From: Cryphonectria parasitica EP155 | Taxonomy: Eukaryota > Ascomycota > Sordariomycetes > Diaporthales > Cryphonectriaceae | Direction of reading: 5' to 3' | Assembly (NCBI RefSeq): GCF_011745365.1 | Contig: NW_024468913.1 | Span: 1,054,001-1,118,000, forward strand | DNA length: 64,000 bases | In this document: piece by piece, positions 56,727 to 64,000 of the stretch | Numbering within the stretch: the first letter of the stretch is position 1 | Layout: every line of letters starts with the position of its first letter | Notes under the pieces: model-generated | Seen by the model: the letters and a program-made list of their open reading frames with translations, nothing else | Database searches by the model: none | What the model was told of the DNA's origin: nothing | Translations under genes and position numbers: made by a program

Positions 56727-59700
56727 ATGGAACCCCAAGCCTCACCGCCCAAGCGCATCACTCGAGCCAGAGCCGCGAGGTCGGCAACATCGAGCACAGC
56801 AGCTTCTACAGCCAAGGCAGCAAAACCTGCCAAGCCTACAACCACTGCAGCAAGCAAAGCAAAGGCGGCACGTGCCGCCGCGACCACCAGCGCCCCCTCT
56901 GCTTCATCAGATGCTGCCTCCTCGGCAGCCAGGAGACCGACCAAGCGTAAGACGCGTGGCGACGACCATGAAGATGATAGCGAGGTCGAGACGGCCGCCA
57001 AGCGTCCACCCCCCGCCTCGCGGGCCACTTCCACTGCCACTCGAGGCCCCGGCCGTCCCAAGAAGATCGTCGATCCAGAACCCGAGCCAGCGCCTCGAGC
57101 AAAGCGTGGCCGGCCTGCCAAGAAGCCCGCTATAGAGCCCGTGAAGGAAGAATTACCCCCAGCCAGGGCCACACGGACACGAGCGAAGAAGGTACAAGCC
57201 GAGGAGGAGGTCGACGAGGATGCAGACGACCTCGCGCCTGAACCTATTATCAAGAAGCGCGGTCGTCAGGCAGGTACCGCTACCAGTGCGCGTGCGCCTA
57301 CCTCCCAGCCTGTCAAGAAGACAGTGACATTTGCGGAGCCTGACAAGGAGAATGTGATTCCGGCTACAGGGGCGAGGAAGACCACTACCACTACCGCCGC
57401 CGCCGCCGCGGCCAGCAAGCCCGCAGAGCCAGCAGCAGTCACGGGAATGCGCGCAAAGCCTGTCCGCAAGCCTGCTGGCACCGGTCGCACGACGAGGACG
57501 ACCGCCACCACGACGAGGAAGAAGTCCACCAGGGAGAGCACCGACGAGAAGAAACCGCCGATGCCTCTGAGCCCTAAGAAGGTCTCTCAGTTATCGGCGA
57601 ATCGGGACCGCGATGTCGATTCCGAGGATGAGCTTGCTATGGACAGGACCCCTGCGAGATCTTTCCGTCAGACCCCTCTGAGGCCTCACCTAGGGATCAA
57701 GCCTGCGCCAAGGGCTCATAAGGACGACACAGATGAGGAGGAAGACGAGGACGAAGGAGCAGATCTTGCTCTACAGCCTGCGGAATCCACTGTCTTGCTC
57801 GGCAGCCCGGTCCGGCGACCACCACAATCTCCCTTCAAGAACTCGATGAAGTCTCCTGCCAAGCGGATCGAGGGCTTGCAGCTGGGACTTCCTGCGGCCG
57901 CCGAGGCCATGCAGTCCAGCGCAACTCCGTTCAAGGCTTCTCTGTTGCAGTCACCAGCAAAGCGACCACCCATTCCCTTGAAGGCCGGCGACTCGAACCC
58001 ATTTAACTCGCAGGATGTCTCTGTTTCTTCTCCCTTCAAGCAATCCCTACTTCAGTCACCAGCAAAACGCCCCTTCTCACCTGTCAAGCCACCCAGGGAG
58101 CCAGAGGAGATCAAGGAGGAACGTTCTCCAGCTCCAACTCCTGTCTTGCTCTGCTCCCCTCCCGCAGTCGAGGAGGGCGAAGAAGTCGAGCAGCTTCAAG
58201 ATGCCGAAGCTGTTGAGATTATGGAGCACAGGCTCAAGGAAGCAAGTTCTCCCGCAAAGTCGGACTTCAACGGTCGCATGTCATCAGTGTTGCCGCGGGA
58301 AGTTGATCCCGCGCTCAATCGATCCATAACGCCAGCAGATGAACCTACCGAGGGCGATGACTGTGAGACAGTCGTCCTCGAGCAGGATGAGGAGGGCAAT
58401 GGTCACGTAGAAGTTCTTGAGGACTCGGGGGAGCCTATGGTCATTGACGAATCTGGGTCCCGCGTTGAGAACACCGAACCTGGCGACATCAGCACTACAC
58501 CTCCCGACTCGCCCCCGCAAACAACGCTGGACATGTTTGGGCTTCGACAAAAGGACCTGAATCCTTTTGACCCAACTTACTCTGAGTCGGATGATGAACA
58601 CACTCGAGTGATGATACCCAACGCCGTCACGCCTGTGAAGGAGACGAGAGGCAGCACCATGAAATCTAGAACGTCTGGCTTCGGCTTCACGCCACTGGCT
58701 CGTCGTTTCGACGAGTGGCAAGCTCGTAGCCCTCACAAGACAAAGACTCCAACGGCTGACAAGCCTGATTCCGCCCCGGGGAGCGCGACACAAACGCAAT
58801 TCTTTGAGGATCAGATGTGCGCTCTCCCCGGCGAGGAAGCGAAAGAGCCTACTGATGACACCGATTCTCTTCCTGCCGTGCCCGAGATTAAGGATCCGGT
58901 GCTGGAGGACATCTCTATCACAGAGGAGGACCTGGACCTCGCTGCCGAGGCGAACGAGATGTCAATGATGTCGCCTGAGCATGTTGAGTCGATGTTGAAC
59001 CTGGACGGCAACGACGACTCCATGTCCGAGGCTAGCCAGGAGTACGGCGACGAAAATGCTGTTCCAGCTCAGGCGGTCAATGGTGTCCTGGTCCTACCCG
59101 TCACCCCCCAGAGACCCATCAGACGCGAGTTCCACACCGTGTCTAAAGTTCCGCTGAAGCCCGCGGACGAGTCCACTCCGGTAGCTCAGCCGTCGCTGAA
59201 GAAGCGGAGGCACAGCATCTCGCGCCTCCCCGTGCCTCGGCCTACCCATAATCTCTCCAGGAGTGCGACTGTCATCTCCTACTCGCCCACTAAGGATGGG
59301 AACGTCGATGCTGCTCTGGAAGAGGCTGTAGAGGAAGAGAGCCTCCTCGAGCGATCGGGATCCCTGCCGCCTCCCGAGACGCCATCCAAGCCCCAGGCTT
59401 GGTCGCAACCAGAGACGCCTGCACGGACTCCCCGTCCCAATGTCCACCCAACCCTACTCCGCGGAGCGGTGGTATTCGTTGATGTTCATACTATGGACGG
59501 TGCTGATGCCAGTGCCATCTTCATTGAGCTCCTCACGCAGATGGGTGCCCGATGCGTGACGAGCTGGCACTGGGATTCCAATGACGAGGATGCGTCCTCC
59601 AAGATTGGCATTACGCATGTGGTGTACAAGGACGGCGGCAAGGCTACAATGGACAAGGTCCGTGCGACTGATGGGCTCGTGCAGTGTGTCGGTGTGGGCT

Positions 59701-60421
59701 GGGTCTTGGAGTAAGTCGCTTAGAGGACCATACTTTTATTCTCTCTTTTCCTTCTTCACGTTTCATGCTAACTGATCCTACCAGCTGCGAACGAGCAAAC
59801 GAGTGGCTTGGAGAAGCCCCTTACTACATCGACACCTCCCTCATCCCTCGTAGCGCCGCCCGGCGCAGGACTCTCATGGATCCCAGCGCGCTGGGTGACG
59901 ACAGCACACCGGTGCCTGACTCGACGGCCCGCAACACGGCACGGGAATGTAGAACCGCACCCACGACACCGGCACCTGCAAATCGTCGTGACAGTAGCCT
60001 GTGGATGCACTCGCCAGATGAGTTTGATCACGCTGGCGACTATGACCTGAACGATTTTGACTTCGAAGTCCCGGCAGGCCACGAGGAGTGGTACAACACT
60101 GCACCCCTGACGCCCGTGCCCAAGACGCCTGCTCCGGATGCCATCCACCGGTTCGCGATGGACATTGAGCCAGACACGCCGATGGCGGATGATGATGAGG
60201 AGAACATTGGCGTTGAGGAGATGTTATCCCGAGAACAGCTGATGCAGCGCACGTGCCCGCCCAAGGCTCAACACATGTATGAGGAAATGGGTGCTGGGAT
60301 TCTTGGTTTGCAGAGGGACGAGAGTGTAGCGAGAAGGCTGATGGATGCGCGCCGGAAGAGTCTGGCATTCGCACCTAAGATCTCGAGCCCGTTGGCTAAG
60401 AGCTGGAAAGAGTGGAACTAA
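56727..60421 (+). CDS. AT-hook/BRCT chromatin protein (microcephalin-like BRCT)
   Basis: Exons 56727-59710 and 59785-60421; 1206 residues. The first 260 residues are Ala/Lys/Arg/Thr-rich with AT-hook-like cores RGPGRPKK (about 105), KRGRPAKK (about 126) and KKRGRQAG (about 176). About residues 368-450 hold three copies of a T/S-P-F-K-x-S-(L)-x-SPAKR repeat with CDK-type sites. A long acidic, Ser/Pro-rich region follows. A BRCT domain at about 910-1030 reads GAVVFVDVHTMDGADASAIF, ITHVVYKDGGKATMDK, VGVGWVLDCERANEW; this resembles BRCT1 of vertebrate microcephalin (MCPH1). The C-terminal tail is acidic and ends SSPLAKSWKEWN. A role in chromosome condensation or DNA-damage response is inferred, not shown. 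The ATG has a good context (caacATGGA). Confidence 0.85.
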
Positions 60422-61120
60422 GACGCAACTTGTTCTTCCTTTCTCTTGATGAGAGCGGCAGATGTCATTCATTAGCATTTTTGTACGGCGTTTCTGATAG
60501 GCGTTGAGCGGTATGTGTGGGTTTAAGAGACAAGAACATTCATTATCCGACCACGCTCTTTTATTTTTCACTCTTGGTAATTGAGACAATTGTCAATCGA
60601 TAATGATTTGAAGACCATATCGTTCATCACATCTGTACACTGATCAAGAGGCCAATAGTGTGTGGTGTATATGGTGGCAAATGTGAAGGACAGGCAACTG
60701 AATATGAAGACCTGGGCTGAACTCTACAGGGCCAAAAAGTCGTAGTAAATTAATTCCAATGTCTACAATTGGTCAACGTGGTGAGGCCGTATTTACTATG
60801 CAAGTAGGACGTATTTGAGTGATTGGCGTCCCCAGACCACTTACAAACGAGTGGGTCCGGTAATATAAGCTCAACCGACAAGGTGACGCGCGTTTCACTC
60901 CCTGGCTTGTCTTTATCTTTTGACGCCTCTGCTGCAGGATGACTTGGACATGATGATAAGGACACCTCAAAAGTCGCCACTCCCTGCCCAACTTTGCTCA
61001 TAACAAGTCCTGTCATGAAGTTGTAACAGGTTCATGCAGTCATGCTTCTTCTTCTTATGTATTATTCTCTTGACTGGACCGTTATGACTTTCTTCTTCAG
61101 GTGATTGGACCAAAGACGCG
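60422..61120. other. Intergenic region
   Basis: AT-rich after the BRCT gene; short CT-rich block (61045-61100) just before the next ATG. No gene supported. Confidence 0.55.
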
Positions 61121-63334
61121 ATGTTATCCTCGACACTGCCTCTTCTTCTCTCATTCTTCCTTCTCATCACTGCTCCAGCCATAGCAAGATTCTCAGATCC
61201 CTCGTCCCAGAAACCATTGGATAGCAGCATTCTTGAAGATGGCCACTCTCCACAGTGGACGTTAAACTTCACCTCCTCCCTTCCCCACCTCTTCGCCTCG
61301 ATCCCCAGCCTCCTACACCAATGGAGCAACACCATCTTCCCCAATGGGCACGCCCTGGCGGCCGTCGAGATCCCAGCCTACACTCTCATCTACCACGGCC
61401 TCATCTCTCCTGAGGACAAGACACCGGAACCGCCCAGCCCAGAGTGGCTCGCCTTCGACCTCGAGATGGCCTACGGCATCATGGGCTCGAGCCGCGACTC
61501 CTTCCTGCTCACCTACCAGACCGCCCAGCCCGTGCGCGCTCTCTATTTTGACGGCGAGAGTGCCACGCTCATGGGGTTGGGCCAGATGGACACCCAGATG
61601 CTGCAGCTTTTTGGGAACGTCACAGGGCCTTCGCACCAGGGCGGGCGCGGGGGGATGATGGGGTTGGGGGCCGAGTACCTGCGGGCGCATGGACTGTGCA
61701 ACTGGCTGGAGGAGGCTGGGCTGAGAGGGCCTGGGTGGGGGTTTGAGGGGATCGTGCGCATGAATGCTGGGTTTGAGATGATCTGGTGTGATTTCCTGAG
61801 CCCGAGTCTGAGGTTGGTGTCGAGGATGAACGTTACGGCGCCGCTGTTACCAGAGAAGGGGACAGAGGAGGGGGAAAAGAAGAAGGACAAAGTTGAGGAG
61901 GACGGCAGAGGGATGGGAGAAGAGCTTCTTGCTGCCAGGAGGGCGAGCCAAGACGACGTCAGGACCCGAAAGGAGGAGACGATCACTTCATACTACCCGC
62001 TGCCACCACAGCCGACCAAGACAGACCGCAACGCCGAGCCCTCCCATGGCGCACCCCCGCCAAACATGCGCTGGGACTCGGGCCGTGAGCCGTTCATCAG
62101 GATCCAGGGCTGGGGCTGGTTCGACAGCGCCACCTGGCACTATGGGTCCTCTCGCAATGGGCCCGGGCAAGGCGAGGTCAAGGCCAAGCCGCTCAGCTGC
62201 GGGATCCTAAGCTACTACTCGCCGCAATTCTTCAACCAGACTCGCATGCGCGCTCTGGACGAGCAGGCCCGGTTGAACCTGACGAGCGAGGGTCTGTGGA
62301 CGGGGCCCGGCGAGGAAGGCAATAGGACCGAGGCCATCAAACAGCTTGCCCGGCGGCGGCGTTTTCATCATCTGGAGAATGTGACGTCCGAGGAGGCCAT
62401 GCTGATGAGGAGGAACTCGGAGAGGGCATTGCGGGCCTTCCTCGTCCCCGACACAGAGAACAGCAGCTGCTCCGGCGCGGACTGGGTACTGATGACGTCC
62501 GAGATCGTGCAGCGCGTCACGAACCAGCTGACCATGCTGGACACCAGGCTCGCCTCGCTGCCGGGCATAGACGACATGGGAGACGACGAGACGGCCATGT
62601 ACAAGTGGCTGTTTGACCTGCGGGCGCAGAGCCACATGTTCATGGTGGCTTACATGGAGTACCCGCAGGAGATCAGCCGCGACACGTGGCAGACGGACTC
62701 GGATCTCTACAGGGAGACACATGCGCGGTGCCGATGGCGGTATACCAGGCTTCTTGTGCCGGAGGAACGTCTACACCACTCGCTCTCGCCCGAGGAGGCG
62801 GACATCCGATCGGCGGTGGAAGAAGTCTACGGCACGATCTGTGCAGTGCTGATCACGATGGGCTTCGGTATCGAGCTCGCCTGGCTCGACATGCTGGCAG
62901 ACAGGCGTGCAGCGAGTACAGCGCTGGCGCCCAAAGCCGCCACATGGCAGGAGAACATAGCCGAGCTCACCGCATGGCTTGGTTGGGAGAGTCAATACTA
63001 CGGCTGTAAGGAACAGTGCGCGTGGAACGAGCGTTGTTATATTCCTATGTGGCCGATGCTGCACCGAGGAGGCATGGGCGGCGGTGGTGGGGGCCATGGA
63101 CGCGGCCCTGGGGGTCCTGGAAGAGGTCGACACCCAGGAGAAGGCGGCCGGGGACCTGCATTTCTATTAGACGAGGACGACTTTCCCCTTGGCCCGCCGC
63201 CTGGTCATGATGGCCCTGGACGTGGAGGTCCAGGTTTTAAGATGCCGCCTCGAGGGCCATCGTGGATGGGTGATGACACGGATCTCTGGGAGCCCAAATG
63301 TGTGAATATCACTTGGATCATGGGAGAGGGTTGA
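61121..63334 (+). CDS. Putative secreted or ER glycoprotein of unknown function, single exon
   Basis: 737 residues without introns. A strong signal peptide (MLSSTLPLLLSFFLLITAPAIA) is followed by a lumenal-type sequence with about nine N-x-S/T sites and conserved-looking cysteines (CNWLEEAGL, WCDFLSPS, SCGILSYYSP, YYGCKEQCAWNERC). A charged Lys/Glu insert lies at about 245-275. A hydrophobic stretch VYGTICAVLITMGFGIELAWLDML near 575-598 could be a buried helix or a membrane span. The last 100 residues are Gly/Arg/Pro-rich (GGGGGGHGRGPGGPGRGRHPG) and then close with KCVNITWIMGEG. I do not recognise the family. It is very likely a real gene, given the long GC-biased frame with protein-like features. 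Confidence 0.8.
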   Translation: MLSSTLPLLLSFFLLITAPAIARFSDPSSQKPLDSSILEDGHSPQWTLNFTSSLPHLFASIPSLLHQWSNTIFPNGHALAAVEIPAYTLIYHGLISPEDKTPEPPSPEWLAFDLEMAYGIMGSSRDSFLLTYQTAQPVRALYFDGESATLMGLGQMDTQMLQLFGNVTGPSHQGGRGGMMGLGAEYLRAHGLCNWLEEAGLRGPGWGFEGIVRMNAGFEMIWCDFLSPSLRLVSRMNVTAPLLPEKGTEEGEKKKDKVEEDGRGMGEELLAARRASQDDVRTRKEETITSYYPLPPQPTKTDRNAEPSHGAPPPNMRWDSGREPFIRIQGWGWFDSATWHYGSSRNGPGQGEVKAKPLSCGILSYYSPQFFNQTRMRALDEQARLNLTSEGLWTGPGEEGNRTEAIKQLARRRRFHHLENVTSEEAMLMRRNSERALRAFLVPDTENSSCSGADWVLMTSEIVQRVTNQLTMLDTRLASLPGIDDMGDDETAMYKWLFDLRAQSHMFMVAYMEYPQEISRDTWQTDSDLYRETHARCRWRYTRLLVPEERLHHSLSPEEADIRSAVEEVYGTICAVLITMGFGIELAWLDMLADRRAASTALAPKAATWQENIAELTAWLGWESQYYGCKEQCAWNERCYIPMWPMLHRGGMGGGGGGHGRGPGGPGRGRHPGEGGRGPAFLLDEDDFPLGPPPGHDGPGRGGPGFKMPPRGPSWMGDDTDLWEPKCVNITWIMGEG

Positions 63335-63610
63335 TTGGATATTCTTTCGACAAGAAAAAAAGAGGAAAAACTATATTGTAGACTACTCAAGAGTCAGTAC
63401 TCTTATACATATATATACAATGGCACAAACGAGTAATTGAGCCATGGGTTGGATATGACATACTTCTATTGTGTATAGCATGTAACCCCTTCGCTTAGCT
63501 GATGATTTCCCTTCTTTTGTCTACCTGGTGTTGTATGACCTTCTTCACCCCAAACTCCAACGCGACTTGCTTCTATTTGCATATGGGACAGTCCATCTTC
63601 GTCTTCCATA
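63335..63610. other. Convergent intergenic region
   Basis: 276 bp between two stop codons, with AT-rich tatacatatatataca near 63403-63419 as likely 3'-end signals. Confidence 0.5.
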
Positions 63611-64000
63611 TCAGTTGACGGCCACATATGCCCTCATCGCCTTGACAGCATCGCCGTCGTGTTGCTTGAGCAGCTCGGTAGCCTTGGGCTTCGTCAGATC
63701 GAGCTCGTCAACCTGTGCGCAGACAATCTCGTCAGTCTTGTTTCCCCCACTTGCCAGGCACAGACCCCCAGCTGGATGGTGCCTCTCCATCTCTATCGCC
63801 AACCGACCCCACCACCACTTACTAGTAGCGTGACGTCCGCGGCGTCCACCTTGACCTTCTTGAGGTCCTTCTTCTCCTCGGCCTTGGTGACGCTCAGCTT
63901 GTTCACGGCCTCGCTGAGGCCCTTTTGGTCGACCGACGTAGAGCCAGTTGCGGCGTCGTCACCCCGCGCATCGAGCTGCGACAGCGCCGCGGCGGCTTTC
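63611..64000 (-). CDS. HYPK-like UBA protein (NatA/ribosome-associated), C-terminal part
   Basis: Exons seen: 64000-63823 (open at the window edge) and 63712-63611, with a 110-nt intron. The 92 visible residues begin KAAAALSQLDAR, have a charged helix LSVTKAEEKKDLKKVKV, and end with a UBA domain: DAADVTLLVDELDLTKPKATELLKQHDGDAVKAMRAYV. The spacing from the KKVKV strand to the UBA and the helix pattern match huntingtin-interacting protein K and the UBA of the nascent-polypeptide-associated complex alpha subunit. HYPK binds the NatA N-terminal acetyltransferase at the ribosome. The absence of a NAC domain directly upstream in the visible part favours HYPK, but the N terminus is outside the window. 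Confidence 0.75.

Noticed and set aside
43319..63334. Possible functional cluster of kinase, protease, BRCT protein and secreted proteins
   Set aside because: No shared pathway, no co-directional arrangement and no biosynthetic backbone enzyme; neighbours look unrelated.

Overview
The window is nuclear DNA of a filamentous ascomycete (Pezizomycotina, most likely Sordariomycetes). The evidence is many 50-130 nt GT-AG introns, a large Zn(II)2Cys6 regulator, a multi-PAS hybrid histidine kinase, tRNA genes with introns after position 37, GC-rich coding regions, and long gene-poor stretches full of C/G homopolymers. I see no intact transposon, CRISPR array, rRNA gene or recognisable secondary-metabolite cluster. 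Most genes are housekeeping or regulatory, and exon structures were worked out by hand from reading frame, splice sites and family motifs.

Left part (1-9 kb): the N-terminal end of a probable FGAM synthase (minus strand), a thioredoxin-fold protein, a two-span mitochondrial membrane protein, a five-exon short-chain dehydrogenase and an intron-containing tRNA-Ile(AAU). About 3.3 kb of gene-free DNA follows.

9-28 kb: an eight-exon Zn2Cys6 transcription factor (minus), then a gene-free stretch of about 10.9 kb up to CIA2, which encodes a MIP18-family cytosolic Fe-S assembly factor. A further 4 kb is gene-free. These spaces carry C/G homopolymers, purine tracts and a recurring short palindromic motif built on CCATAGTACATAG.

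28-43 kb: SNU114 (U5 snRNP GTPase, minus) and ERG10 (acetoacetyl-CoA thiolase, plus) are divergent across 451 bp. An AT-richer gene-poor block with one unassigned reading frame comes next. Then a ten-exon CTP synthase, an intron-containing tRNA-Leu(AAG), and a single-exon luciferase-domain membrane protein.

43-64 kb: a 1417-residue hybrid histidine kinase, a WSS1-type DNA-protein crosslink protease, a secreted pepsin-like protease, a 1206-residue AT-hook/BRCT protein with a microcephalin-like BRCT domain, a 737-residue putative secretory glycoprotein of unknown function, and the C-terminal part of a HYPK-like UBA protein.

The genes do not form one pathway. Points most worth a second look are the 10.9 kb gene desert with its palindromic motif family, long C-tracts inside three short introns, two stop-free introns whose length is a multiple of three, a 494 nt intron in SNU114, the repeat-bearing BRCT protein and the unassigned glycoprotein.
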